A stretch of DNA of 64,000 nucleotides from Winogradskyella litoriviva (GTDB lineage Bacteria; Bacteroidota; Bacteroidia; Flavobacteriales; Flavobacteriaceae), in contig NZ_JABRWQ010000005.1 in NCBI RefSeq assembly GCF_013249065.1, positions 310,001 to 374,000 of the forward strand, written 5' to 3'. The notes under the pieces are model-generated. The model did no database searches. It saw only the letters and a program-made list of their open reading frames with translations, and was not told the origin of the DNA. Made by a program: the position numbers and the translations under genes. This document shows, one piece after another, positions 56,101-64,000 of the stretch (its first letter is position 1; every line of letters starts with the position of its first letter).

Positions 56101-56430
56101 CACCCTTATGAAAATTCTATTATTCAGTTAGAGGATAGAAAATATCCTATAAATTATATTCAATATGAAACTGTAGACGATTATTATACAGAATATACTA
56201 TAGAAATAGAAGAAGGGCAGAGTTTTGTAGAAATACCAGAAAGCAAAAGCTTTGAGTTTAAAAATCATAAGTATTCCATTACTTATGAAAACCCTAAACC
56301 TAATAAACTTAACATTGTTATTAATGCTACAACACCATACGATGATGTAATGCCTCAAGATTACAAATCGTATAAAGCATATGTTAAGAATATTTTAGAT
56401 GCTGAAGTAGAGTATATAGGTTTCAAATAA
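53149..56430 (+). CDS. Large DUF3857/transglutaminase protein, main part after a frameshift
   Basis: The longer frame, 1093 residues without a signal peptide of its own; an N-terminal beta domain, tetratricopeptide-like helical repeats (about 190-490), a DUF3857 domain (about 510-720) and a transglutaminase-like fold with Cys777 in LGDCKDF, His819 in FNHCIVKV and an aspartate or its counterpart in the FLELTNKY stretch. The end is a beta-rich domain. Such proteins are exported in Bacteroidota, with unknown substrate. The signal is in the upstream frame at 52683, so this frame by itself should stay in the cytosol unless the shift is bypassed. Confidence 0.9.
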   Translation: MQYCGSFENMNKSGLDKFYEPEITSASDVDFDAKSNGIIRWYNGKNPKEAYQFFSNHNEYGSSVNYAQTFLNSDIDQRVILRVGCGSAFKIFLNDIEIYKYDKDVSTDLNGYEVLVNLPKGNNRLLIKSAESNTNSYFMVAVFDENKKPLTNIATSNKPTSYNKSTLSALNPIEKKNDFENYFETKIASQPDNFLYSYALYNTFIRNSKYNEARDVLMPFYKKYPKSSLLRSALMTTYNLEKDYTSSNELSENIERDDPDYYLPIINKLNEYSELSRLSMDEFEEYIEKLKNAFDSEMIKGAADFLYHARKEDLAGIKATLEHLNTLAIDYNNTNLKLRYAPLFDQIFQDQDRSIAVLEEISTNNFSLSAENKLINYYDKKNEKDKVLNLIDKHYNELKNDNSYLKRIVNRYVEYQMFDKALPYTEEMLQNYPYSFTTMELRGDILKQLGEDKEALEYYEKALAHNSGDTGLRKKINDVSKKSNLINELVLEEAYGYITEHRNKITTNNYGFNILLDEGNIEIFEEGGFKYRYVYIYEVTSNNGIESFKEYNLGLGGSYKFLKSELVKPDGSIVPAARSGSNLVFNDISIGDVVYIDYEGVATTTGRFYKDISDSMQFDSFHPMVFTSMDILVPKSSHLNYKYINGSIEPKITKKKDHILYQWELENAKTMEYAEDYMPNSVDHLGHLHFSTIESWNDIAVWYSDLVRTRIEINSKVESEFNKLFPNGHKDLTEDQRAKIIYNYITSNFNYSYVSFKQSGFIPQKPAKTINTSLGDCKDFSTLFVTLAKMADLNSNLVLVLTSDYGRNNLVLPSTDFNHCIVKVMIDGNPQFLELTNKYLPYKALPTSLRGATALEIPFDAEKTKETFDLIHLDKVNRIKSQVNNKIQINISEDSMNLNIASEVIGHNTSYYKEVFSEPNEDVVKKSMTEDFKSKLIDDFTLNSVSEYEQNNDIAAISYKADITLNKKMSSIGSIKILQLPIISHPYENSIIQLEDRKYPINYIQYETVDDYYTEYTIEIEEGQSFVEIPESKSFEFKNHKYSITYENPKPNKLNIVINATTPYDDVMPQDYKSYKAYVKNILDAEVEYIGFK

Positions 56431-56463
56431 ATCTCTTAATCGAGTTTTACCACATATAAATTA

Positions 56464-56493
56464 AAAAATAGTCGCTTAAACGCGACTATTTTT
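56464..56493. terminator. Two-way terminator between the DUF3857 gene and ribBA
   Basis: AAAAATAGTCGC (56464-56475) and GCGACTATTTTT (56482-56493) are perfect complements with a TTAAAC loop, flanked by A/T runs on both sides. The two converging genes end 33 and 3 bases away. Confidence 0.9.
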
Positions 56494-56495
56494 GT

Positions 56496-57644
56496 TTAGT
56501 ATTCAACATACTCAACAATCTCTAAACCATAACCAATCATCCCAACTCGTTTCGTTTGAAGACTATTGGAAATTAACTTTAGTTTGCTAATTTTTAAATC
56601 GTGTAAAATCTGTGCACCAATCCCAAAATCTTTAGTATCCATCCCTAAACTAGGGGCTTTTATTAATTTTCCTTCAACTTGGTTTTCTTTTAAAATTGAT
56701 AGACGTGTTAATAAATTAACCGATTCTGGTTGTTGATTTATAAAAATAATAGCTCCTTTTCCTTCAGAATTAATAACATTAAACATGTCATCTAATTTTT
56801 GGTCTGCATTATTGGTTAATGTACCAAGTATATCATTATTAACTAGAGAAGAATTTACACGTGTTAATATAGGTTCATCAGATTTCCAATTACCTTTTGT
56901 TAAGGCAATATGCACTTGATCATTGGTAGTTTGCTGATAGGCTCTTAATCTAAATTTACCAAATCGAGTTTCGATGTTAAAGTCCTCTTTCTTTTCAATT
57001 AAAGAATCGTATTCCATTCTGTAGGCTACCAAATCTTCTATAGAAACAATTTTTAAGTCGAATTTCTTAGCAACTTTTAAAAGTTGTGGTAAACGCGCCA
57101 TTGTGCCATCTTCGTTCATAATCTCCACAATAACACCAGCAGGCTCAAAACCAGCTAAACGTGCAAAATCTATTGCAGCCTCTGTATGGCCAGTTCGTCT
57201 TAAAACACCTCCTTCTTTTGCAACTAATGGAAAAATATGACCAGGTCTAGCCAATTCAAAAGGTTTTGTTTCTTTGTTAACTAATGCTTGTACGGTTTTT
57301 GCTCTATCGCTCGCTGAAATTCCGGTGCTCACACCATTACCACGCAAATCCACGGAAATGGTAAAAGCCGTTTCCATTGGGTCTGTATTATTTCTTACCA
57401 TCATGTTAAGCTCTAAGTCTTCACATCTATTTTCTGTAAGAGGAGCACATATTAATCCACGACCATGAGTTGCCATAAAATTTATCATCTGAGGCGTCAC
57501 CTTCTCAGCTGCGGCTAAAAAATCACCTTCATTTTCACGGTTTTCATCATCTACAACAATAATAACTTTACCTTTTTTTATATCTTCAATTGCTTCTTCA
57601 ATAGTATTGAGACTAGTTTTTGTATTTATAGAATTAGTGGTCAT
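56496..57644 (-). CDS. ribB: RibBA-type protein: active DHBP synthase with a degenerate GTP cyclohydrolase II half
   Basis: A 382-residue protein. Residues 1-215 are 3,4-dihydroxy-2-butanone-4-phosphate synthase with the full active site: RENEGDF (Arg36-Asp41 region), GLICAPLTENRC, GISASDRAKT, and RPGHIFPL plus RRTGHTEAA. Residues 220-382 have the GTP cyclohydrolase II layout (DFGIGAQILHDL is recognisable), but the zinc-binding Cys set (C-x10-C-x-C) is gone: the equivalent stretch reads NSSLVNNDILGTLTN and this half has no cysteine at all. So only the riboflavin-branch B reaction is expected from this gene. Confidence 0.92.
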   Translation of the reverse strand: MTTNSINTKTSLNTIEEAIEDIKKGKVIIVVDDENRENEGDFLAAAEKVTPQMINFMATHGRGLICAPLTENRCEDLELNMMVRNNTDPMETAFTISVDLRGNGVSTGISASDRAKTVQALVNKETKPFELARPGHIFPLVAKEGGVLRRTGHTEAAIDFARLAGFEPAGVIVEIMNEDGTMARLPQLLKVAKKFDLKIVSIEDLVAYRMEYDSLIEKKEDFNIETRFGKFRLRAYQQTTNDQVHIALTKGNWKSDEPILTRVNSSLVNNDILGTLTNNADQKLDDMFNVINSEGKGAIIFINQQPESVNLLTRLSILKENQVEGKLIKAPSLGMDTKDFGIGAQILHDLKISKLKLISNSLQTKRVGMIGYGLEIVEYVEY

Positions 57645-57666
57645 AATGCGTATGGATTTAATATAC

Positions 57667-57674
57667 CAAAGGTA
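57667..57674 (-). promoter_or_regulatory. Candidate -7 element before ribBA
   Basis: Minus strand TACCTTTG, a match to TAnnTTTG about 22 bases before the start codon. It would allow ribBA to be transcribed apart from the upstream lptF/G gene, whose stop it nearly touches. Confidence 0.4.
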
Positions 57675-57677
57675 AGC

Positions 57678-59666
57678 TTATTTTATATTTTGAAGACAGC
57701 TTAAATAAAAGTCTTGAGAAATCTTATTACGTAACACAAGATATTTTAACGGATAAAGTGGAAGTGTAATAATATGAATTATTGGGTTAAGACGCTTAGC
57801 TTCTAAGGCAATAGTTTTGTAAAATTTTGAATATACAAAAGCATCTACAATTACATAAATTCCAAAAAATATAAAGCTTATGATACTTAATGTAATTGAG
57901 GATTCTGCTAATTCTGGAAGCTTATTGTTTCTAAAAACAAAAAATAACAATAATAAAACTAAACCAATACAAAAACTGATTAAGCTTGTTTTAGAATAAT
58001 CTTTGTAATCTTTTAATAATACTCGTGCTTTTATTAGGTTCTCAGGTATAACTAATCCTTCTGACCTTAAGCCTTCAAGTGGAATTTTTCTTTCTAATAA
58101 ACTATGAAGCGCAATTTCTTTTGGTTTTTTATCTATATCAAAGTCATCTTGTTTTTTTATAATTCCTACTAATTCTTCAATAGAATATTTTTTATAGAAA
58201 TTAAATGTTTTGGTATCACTTTCAGATAGTTGCACTTTGTTTTTTGAGGTAAAAAGTCTTTTGATAGGTACAGTAATGGCATCAAACTGAAAAACGCCTT
58301 TGTCATTTGTAGCTCTTCTTGTTAAATAGATACTTAAGGGTAACATAATTGCAGTAGAAAGCCAAGAGCCAATTATAGGATTAAAACTTCCTTTTTCTGC
58401 ACTATTTTTGGCAAATATTCCAAAAAAGTGATAGGTTAAAAAGAGTACAATTGCTATTACCATTGGTAATCCAAGTCCACCTTTACGGATTAATGCACCT
58501 AAAGGAGCACCTACAAAAAATAGAATTACACAAGCAAAAGCGAGTACAAATTTATCATGTAGAGAAATGACATGTTTATTTATAATAATTTGTTTTACTT
58601 CAAATGTTTTTTTGTTAGAATCAATAATCTGCCTTGTACTATTAGCTGAATTAATGGCTAAGTTTAAAATCTGAACTTTTTGGGTATTATTAAAAAGCTT
58701 TAGAATGCTTTTGTCTTTGTATACGGAATCTGTTTTAGTTGTATCAATATTTAAATTTAAAGCGGCATAAGAACTTCTATTATATAAAGTATTAGACAGG
58801 GCAAAGTAACTATCTTTCTTTTTTCCGTTTAAACTATCAATTGTATATCTTAATTGACCAACATCTAACATGTTATATCGATCAGAGTGTTTTTTTTCGT
58901 CTAAATCTTCGTTGTTTAAATTCTCAAGATCTACGTTAATGACGTAGTTGTCAAAATAACTCCTTACATGCGGTTTGTCTGCATTGATAGATCGGCTGTT
59001 AGATAGAATTTCCTCGTAATAATTTCCGTTAATTAACTCTAGTTGCAAAATATTAGAATCAGGACTACTTTTTAGCTCGCCTTTTTCTGCTTTTATAACA
59101 ATGAAATTCCCAGATTTTCTTTTATCACTTTTTTTATGAATAATAACACCATCTAAAAATTGACCTCTATCGCCAGATTTACTATCAACCTTAATGTTAA
59201 TGTTACCTATCTCGTTAAATTGTCCTTCGGCAATAGCTAAAGCAGGTTTAACTTTTGCAATATTTCTTCTTAAATTATAAAAATTATATTCTCCCCAAGG
59301 AATAACATTATTAGCAAAAAAAAACGAAGCAATACCTAAGCCTACAATAAAAACGCTTAAACTCCTCATGGCACGTTGTAGAGAGATACCAGTAGATTTC
59401 ATGGCTGCAAACTCATAGTTTTCTGCAAAATTGCCAAAAACCATTATTGAGGATAGTAATATGGTTAATGGTACAACTAACGGAATTAATTTTGGCATGT
59501 AGTACAAAATAAATTTTGCCGTTACCATAACATCTAAATCTTTACCTGCAAGTTCGGCAATATAGAGCCAAACACCTTGCAAAATAAAGATGAACATGAA
59601 TATAATAAAGACGCTAAAAAACGTCCTTAAGAATGTGATAAGTATGTACCTATCTAATATTTTCAC
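57678..59666 (-). CDS. LptF/LptG family permease (YjgP/YjgQ)
   Basis: A 662-residue inner-membrane protein of the lipopolysaccharide export ABC transporter: three N-terminal helices with RYILITFLRTFFSVF and the coupling PLTILLSSIMVFGN, a long periplasmic beta-jellyroll domain (about residues 130-390), then three helices (with FVGAPLGALIRKGGLGLP), as in LptF/G. It is longer than E. coli LptF (366) by a C-terminal extension with charged soluble part and four more helices. Which of LptF or LptG cannot be told; 18 bases separate it from lolA. Confidence 0.9.
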   Translation of the reverse strand: MKILDRYILITFLRTFFSVFIIFMFIFILQGVWLYIAELAGKDLDVMVTAKFILYYMPKLIPLVVPLTILLSSIMVFGNFAENYEFAAMKSTGISLQRAMRSLSVFIVGLGIASFFFANNVIPWGEYNFYNLRRNIAKVKPALAIAEGQFNEIGNINIKVDSKSGDRGQFLDGVIIHKKSDKRKSGNFIVIKAEKGELKSSPDSNILQLELINGNYYEEILSNSRSINADKPHVRSYFDNYVINVDLENLNNEDLDEKKHSDRYNMLDVGQLRYTIDSLNGKKKDSYFALSNTLYNRSSYAALNLNIDTTKTDSVYKDKSILKLFNNTQKVQILNLAINSANSTRQIIDSNKKTFEVKQIIINKHVISLHDKFVLAFACVILFFVGAPLGALIRKGGLGLPMVIAIVLFLTYHFFGIFAKNSAEKGSFNPIIGSWLSTAIMLPLSIYLTRRATNDKGVFQFDAITVPIKRLFTSKNKVQLSESDTKTFNFYKKYSIEELVGIIKKQDDFDIDKKPKEIALHSLLERKIPLEGLRSEGLVIPENLIKARVLLKDYKDYSKTSLISFCIGLVLLLLFFVFRNNKLPELAESSITLSIISFIFFGIYVIVDAFVYSKFYKTIALEAKRLNPIIHIITLPLYPLKYLVLRNKISQDFYLSCLQNIK

Positions 59667-59684
59667 AAAGAAATGATTTTGAAC

Positions 59685-60326
59685 TTAATCTAATTTATTG
59701 ATGTAATAATCGCTGTATTTACTTTCGTCAAATGTAAATAAGGTTTTTGAAATAGGTTGGTCGGTTTTAAAAGAATTAACAGTTAATGTTGTTTTAGTTC
59801 CGTTTTTACCTACTTCGATTAAGTTATAAATGTGCTTTGTTGTAGCGTCAATGCCTAGTAATACATGTTTTATCTCAGAATTTGTATCGATAGGACTAAG
59901 TTTTACATATTGTATTTTTCTTCCTTTTACCGTTTGAACAATGTCCATCTTAAAGATATAGCCATCCTCGTAAAACGATAACATTTTACTTGGTGTTATG
60001 GTACTTTCGTCTTCTGAATTGTCTGTAGAAATAGTTACTTCTTCATCTTCAGGGCTTATGGTGTATAAGGTTTTACCGTCATAGATACGTGTAATACCTA
60101 ATATGTTGAGTTTATATTTATCACCTTGCATAACAACGTCTCCGCGAGTTTCTTGGCTAATGTTTTCACTTGTATTGTTTAGTTCGTATTTAAAATCTAA
60201 GCTAATGTTTTTATAAGCTTTAATTTTAGAACTCACTTCGTTAAGTAAAGTTTCTGCTTTAGTATCACTTTGCGCAAATGCTGTAAATCCTAATGTTAAA
60301 AATGCAATTACAAATAATTTTTTCAT
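59685..60326 (-). CDS. lolA: Outer membrane lipoprotein carrier LolA
   Basis: A 213-residue periplasmic chaperone that takes lipoproteins from the LolCDE complex to the outer membrane. Signal peptide to about residue 18 (TAFA-Q), then a LolA-like half-barrel, with the typical AETLLNEVSSKIKAYKN start and the MSFY/SPSKMLSFYED middle, and a C-terminal FTFDESKYSDYYINKLD. In many Bacteroidota the gene stands between ftsK and an lptF/G-type gene, as here. It is 22 bases from ftsK. Confidence 0.92.
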   Translation of the reverse strand: MKKLFVIAFLTLGFTAFAQSDTKAETLLNEVSSKIKAYKNISLDFKYELNNTSENISQETRGDVVMQGDKYKLNILGITRIYDGKTLYTISPEDEEVTISTDNSEDESTITPSKMLSFYEDGYIFKMDIVQTVKGRKIQYVKLSPIDTNSEIKHVLLGIDATTKHIYNLIEVGKNGTKTTLTVNSFKTDQPISKTLFTFDESKYSDYYINKLD

Positions 60327-60348
60327 CTTTCTTTAAGTATAAATAATC

Positions 60349-62793
60349 TTATTGATTGTTTTCGTTTTCTAATAATTGGTCTAAAGCTACTAAATCTGGT
60401 ACCAAAACTTGTCTTGCTTTACTGCCCTCAAAATTACCTACAATTCCTGCAGCCTCTAATTGGTCAATAATTCTACCAGCTCTATTGTAGCCTAATTTTA
60501 ATTTTCTTTGTAATAAAGAAGCTGAACCTTGCTGTGCTGTAACAATAAGTTCTGCTGCTTCTCTAAATAATTTATCTCTATCTGATATATCTATATCAAG
60601 ATTTGTGCCACCTTCTTCACCAACATATTCTGGTAATAAATGTGCATCAGGATATGCCTTTTGTGCACCAATGAATTCGGTTATTTTTTCTACCTCTGGT
60701 GTATCTACAAAGGCACATTGAAGTCTTATTAATTCATTACCTTGTGTGTAAAGCATATCTCCACGGCCAATAAGTTGGTCTGCTCCAGAACCATCTAAAA
60801 TAGTACGCGAATCTATTTTACTAGTTACTCTAAAGGCGATACGTGCTGGGAAATTGGCCTTAATAATACCTGTAATTACGTTTACGGAAGGACGTTGTGT
60901 GGCAATTATTAAATGAATACCAATAGCACGAGCCAACTGAGCTAAACGCGCAATTGGAGTTTCTACTTCTTTACCAGCTGTCATTATTAAATCTGCAAAT
61001 TCATCTACTACTAAAACTATATATGGTAAAAATGCATGGCCATCGTTTGGATTTAATTTTCGAGCTTTAAACTTAGCGTTGTATTCGGCTATATTTCTAC
61101 AAAAGGCATTTTTTAGCATTTCATAGCGATTATCCATTTCAATACAAAGGGAGTTTAAGGTGTTTATAACCTTTGTATTATCTGTAATAATAGCTTCTTC
61201 ACTGTCTGGAAGTTTTGCTAAATAATGACGTTCTATTTTATTAAATAGTGTTAATTCTACTTTTTTAGGATCTACTAATACAAATTTTACTTCTGCAGGA
61301 TGCTTTTTATATAATAAAGATGTTAAGACAGCATTTAAACCTACTGATTTACCTTGTCCTGTTGCTCCAGCCATTAATAAGTGAGGCATTTTGGCTAAAT
61401 CCACAACAAAAGTTTCATTACTAATAGTTTTTCCAAAGGCAATAGGCAATTGCATTTCGGATTTTTGGAATTTTTGAGAAGCAATAACAGAACGCATTGA
61501 TACAATGGTAGAGTTCTTATTAGGTACTTCAATACCAATAGTGCCTTTTCCAGGAATAGGAGCAATGATTCTAATACCTAATGCCGCAAGTGATAATGCA
61601 ATGTCATCCTCCAGATTTTTAATTTTAGAAATACGTATGCCAGCTTCTGGAACAATTTCATATAATGTAACCGTAGGACCAATGGTTGCTTTAATACTAG
61701 AAATTCCTATTTTGTAATTGTTCAGAGTTTCTACAATACGATTTTTGTTTTCTTCTAATTCTTCTTGGTCTATTGAAATACCTTCATTATCATATTTTTT
61801 CAATAAATCTAAAGGTGGAAATTGATATTTACTTAATTCTAAAGTAGGATCAAACTGACCAAAGTCTTCCACTAATTTATCTGAGAGGTTATCTGCTTCA
61901 GATTTTTCTTCTTCAATAGCTTCAACTTCAACTTTTAATTCGGGTACATCTACGGTTTCTTCTTTTGGTTTTTCGGTAACCTCCATGGTTAGATTTTCTG
62001 CTTTTACTTCGGTTTTAGTGGTAGGCGCAGAATGTTTGGTTATCGTTGGTTCTGTTTTTTCTAACGGAATCTCAAAAGCAGATTTAATAGCTTCAGCTTC
62101 TTCGGTTAAATTATTATCAAAAATTATTGTAGGTTCTTTTTCCTTTTCTTCGGATTTTAAATCTTCTTTAATAGAGGTTTTAGCTCTTTTAAATGTATTA
62201 AGGATACTTTCTCCTGTTACTTTAAATCTTATAGCTAAATAGGCGATAAGGCCAAAAACTAGAAGGAGGACTGTGCCAATTTTACCAATATAATCTTGAA
62301 AAAATGTATTCATTTCAAAACCAATGGTTCCACCGAGTAAATCGAATTTATGCGTAAAAAAGCCAAATAGAATAGATAACCAGATTACAATTAATGTTCC
62401 CCAAATCCAATGTTTTCTGAGTTTTGCTTTGTTTAAATTTAGAGTTACGTATACACCAGAAAGGAATATTAAACCAGAAAAGATAAAAGACGGTAAACCA
62501 AATCCTTTTGTAATAAAAAAATCACTTACCCAAGCACCTAATTGACTTGCCCAATTTTTGTACTCTGTTGAGCGTTCTGGGAAATTATGTAAAACACTTT
62601 GATCTTCTTTTCCTGTAAAAACAAAAGATAAAAATGATATAAAAAGAAGAAGACCAATAATTATAAGTAAACTGCCAAAAATGAGTTTATGTTGGCTAGT
62701 TAGCTTAAACGAAGGCTTCTTTACTTTAGCTGTTGGTTTTGCTTTAGGTTGAGCCTTTGTAGTGGTTTTCTTTTTTGTTGTTTTTTTTGCCAT
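60349..62793 (-). CDS. ftsK: DNA translocase FtsK
   Basis: An 814-residue septal DNA pump used in chromosome segregation at division: a basic Lys/Thr/Ala-rich start, four membrane helices (about residues 30-200), an acidic linker of some 120 residues, the RecA-like motor with the Walker A loop GATGQGKS (Gly476-Ser483) and Walker B FVLVDPKKVEL, and a C-terminal winged-helix gamma domain (LLQRKLKLGYNRAGRIID) that recognises KOPS-like signals. Length is shorter than E. coli FtsK because the linker is short, as usual outside proteobacteria. Confidence 0.97.
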   Translation of the reverse strand: MAKKTTKKKTTTKAQPKAKPTAKVKKPSFKLTSQHKLIFGSLLIIIGLLLFISFLSFVFTGKEDQSVLHNFPERSTEYKNWASQLGAWVSDFFITKGFGLPSFIFSGLIFLSGVYVTLNLNKAKLRKHWIWGTLIVIWLSILFGFFTHKFDLLGGTIGFEMNTFFQDYIGKIGTVLLLVFGLIAYLAIRFKVTGESILNTFKRAKTSIKEDLKSEEKEKEPTIIFDNNLTEEAEAIKSAFEIPLEKTEPTITKHSAPTTKTEVKAENLTMEVTEKPKEETVDVPELKVEVEAIEEEKSEADNLSDKLVEDFGQFDPTLELSKYQFPPLDLLKKYDNEGISIDQEELEENKNRIVETLNNYKIGISSIKATIGPTVTLYEIVPEAGIRISKIKNLEDDIALSLAALGIRIIAPIPGKGTIGIEVPNKNSTIVSMRSVIASQKFQKSEMQLPIAFGKTISNETFVVDLAKMPHLLMAGATGQGKSVGLNAVLTSLLYKKHPAEVKFVLVDPKKVELTLFNKIERHYLAKLPDSEEAIITDNTKVINTLNSLCIEMDNRYEMLKNAFCRNIAEYNAKFKARKLNPNDGHAFLPYIVLVVDEFADLIMTAGKEVETPIARLAQLARAIGIHLIIATQRPSVNVITGIIKANFPARIAFRVTSKIDSRTILDGSGADQLIGRGDMLYTQGNELIRLQCAFVDTPEVEKITEFIGAQKAYPDAHLLPEYVGEEGGTNLDIDISDRDKLFREAAELIVTAQQGSASLLQRKLKLGYNRAGRIIDQLEAAGIVGNFEGSKARQVLVPDLVALDQLLENENNQ

Positions 62794-62825
62794 ATTTATT
62801 TTCCGAGAAAACGAAAATCTAAATT

Positions 62826-63599
62826 TTATTTATAATTTTTTGCTTTTATAGAAATACCATTAACATAGTTTTCTATAATATTTAATTCTTTTGCCATTGC
62901 TTCACCCTTAAATCCATTAATATCTTTATCTGTGATATTTACATTATAGAATTCTAAATAAGCACTTGCTAAAGGTAAATAGGACCAATGCCATTTTTCT
63001 AGATTGTAACCTGTTCTGCCACTATCTTTATCTGTATAGACTTGGTAAAATCCATATTCATTAGCATTTTCATTGAGCCAATTATATTCGGCTTTTCCAT
63101 TTCCGCTGCTAAAATACGAATTAGTTAAATTATTTAGGTCTAAATCTGTTCCCCAATGATGACGAGAAGAACTTGGCATAGAACTATATTCTAAAATTTT
63201 TATTGCTCTGTCTTTAGGTTTCAGGTTATTGTATTTTTGCCATTTACGTTCCCAAATGGCTTTTTGTTCTTTAAAATTACGGGTTCCGGATAATATAGTT
63301 AAATTAATGTTGTCCTTTTTAGCTGCTTTACACATTTCTAAAAATGCTGTGTAAACATCCTTATTAAGATATATTGTTTTTACGGAATGCTCTGCACTTA
63401 CTTTTATAAAAGTTGAATCTGTTTTGTAATCAAACTTACCCAAAACAAGTGCTTTAGAAATGTTTAACTTGGGTTTACTAATAGAATCTAATGTGTCTTT
63501 TTTTATTTTAAAATCTTCCTTAACAGCTATATTATTAGAATTTGTATGGCAGCTACATACAAAGAAGACCATAAAAAATGTAGCAAGTAATGATTTCAT
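62826..63599 (-). CDS. M15 family D-alanyl-D-alanine carboxypeptidase lipoprotein
   Basis: A periplasmic zinc carboxypeptidase trimming peptidoglycan. The ORF could begin at 63635, but a TAnnTTTG promoter box overlaps that codon, and the ATG at 63599 gives a clean lipoprotein signal, MKSLLATFFMVFFVCSCHTNSN with its lipobox Cys, so I chose it (257 residues). The VanY/M15B site is present: SSRHHWGTDLDLN with two ligands, and EKWHWSYLP with the third His. Second gene of the envelope operon. Confidence 0.9.
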   Translation of the reverse strand: MKSLLATFFMVFFVCSCHTNSNNIAVKEDFKIKKDTLDSISKPKLNISKALVLGKFDYKTDSTFIKVSAEHSVKTIYLNKDVYTAFLEMCKAAKKDNINLTILSGTRNFKEQKAIWERKWQKYNNLKPKDRAIKILEYSSMPSSSRHHWGTDLDLNNLTNSYFSSGNGKAEYNWLNENANEYGFYQVYTDKDSGRTGYNLEKWHWSYLPLASAYLEFYNVNITDKDINGFKGEAMAKELNIIENYVNGISIKAKNYK

Positions 63600-63634
63600 T
63601 ATAACTCTAAAAGTGTTGACAAATTTGAATAGCA

Positions 63635-63642
63635 CAAAAATA
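63635..63642 (-). promoter_or_regulatory. -7 element of the M15-ftsK-lolA operon
   Basis: Minus strand TATTTTTG matches TAnnTTTG and lies 36 bases before the chosen M15 start. Its position rules out the longer start at 63635. Confidence 0.5.
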
Positions 63643-63676
63643 CAAATATGAAACGTTATTTAAGGCGTTTTGGTAT

Positions 63677-64000
63677 TTATAGAATTTTAGGAAAATAAAT
63701 AATGCCAGCAATTATAACCGCTATAATTGAAGCGATAAAAACAGCACCAGCTGCAACATCCTTTATTAATCCTATTTTTTTGTGGTATTCTGGATGAATA
63801 AAATCTGCAATATATTCTACTGCAGTATTCATGCCTTCCATACTCATTACAATACTAATCATAATAAGTTGAGCCATCCATTCACTTTTAGAAATATCAA
63901 AATAGAAGCCAGCAAAAGTAACTACAATGGCTATAAACAATTGCACCTTTATACTGGCTTCTGTTCTTATTAGAATAAGCATGCCTTTAAAAGCAAAACC
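63677..64000 (-). CDS. dgkA: Diacylglycerol kinase DgkA, start beyond the window
   Basis: The last 107 residues or so of a small inner-membrane lipid kinase. The frame is open to the window edge (GFAFKG precedes the ATG at 63982), so the gene starts outside. Three hydrophobic segments and the family's conserved block EGMNTAVEYIADFIHPEYH, the DgkA/UndK active-site sequence with Glu and Asn, are clear. It phosphorylates diacylglycerol or undecaprenol. It is upstream of, and possibly cotranscribed with, the M15 gene. Confidence 0.92.
   Translation of the reverse strand, partial: GFAFKGMLILIRTEASIKVQLFIAIVVTFAGFYFDISKSEWMAQLIMISIVMSMEGMNTAVEYIADFIHPEYHKKIGLIKDVAAGAVFIASIIAVIIAGIIYFPKIL

Overview
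The window is a 64 kb stretch of an AT-rich, gene-dense chromosome that reads as Bacteroidota, most likely a marine member of the Flavobacteriaceae (Winogradskyella/Psychroserpens/Olleya-like). The clues are promoters of the TTTG-N19-TAnnTTTG type, SG/SC-lipobox lipoproteins, a subtilase with a type IX secretion (T9SS) C-terminal tail, a fused ResB-CcsA cytochrome c maturation protein, BshB1 of bacillithiol synthesis, a group III truncated hemoglobin and a DUF2520 Rossmann protein. No insertion sequence, prophage, CRISPR array or plasmid function was seen. Most of the window is ordinary core genome.

Layout. 1-5.4 kb: end of pyrG, yidC, a two-domain fasciclin lipoprotein, a MORN-repeat YwqK-like protein. 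5.5-13.1 kb: mnmA, T9SS subtilase, nitronate monooxygenase-like flavoprotein, two lipoproteins with a shared promoter-like motif, MarC and MATE membrane proteins. 13.1-17.9 kb: a small acidic protein and a PAP2 phosphatase converge on a three-gene cassette (GT2 glycosyltransferase, double LAB_N membrane protein, ArnT/PMT-type transferase) that looks like a polyprenyl-phosphate-sugar synthesis, flipping and transfer route. 18.0-20.9 kb: an ECF sigma operon with a good self-promoter, a membrane anti-sigma-like protein and a large secreted protein with proline-rich and Trp-Gly repeats. 21-29.2 kb: cytosolic LytM-like protein, APC permease, CorA, small MscS, lipoprotein, Maf, UbiA prenyltransferase, KdsC-like phosphatase, DUF2520 protein. 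29.3-39.5 kb: hemoglobin, MscL, ResB-CcsA, carbamoyltransferase, trans-sulfuration enzyme, PEP carboxykinase, BshB1. 39.5-44.1 kb: tRNA-His, two tandem M28 aminopeptidase lipoproteins, tRNA-Ser, patatin. 44.5-49.3 kb: TolC-HlyD-two ABC-2 permeases, an exporter operon without an ATPase gene. 50-56.4 kb: lipoprotein, nitroreductase, KdnA-like aminotransferase, and a large DUF3857/transglutaminase protein split by a frameshift. 56.5-64 kb: one tight minus-strand envelope operon, dgkA, M15 peptidase, ftsK, lolA, lptF/G-like, ribBA.

The features I think deserve a second look are the ECF operon and its repeat protein, the frameshift at about 53.15 kb, the loss of all zinc cysteines in the GTP cyclohydrolase half of RibBA, the GT2/LAB_N/ArnT cassette, the ATPase-less exporter, and an identical motif at identical distance before two unrelated lipoprotein genes. 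All function calls are from reading translated sequence and remembered family motifs; no database search was run.
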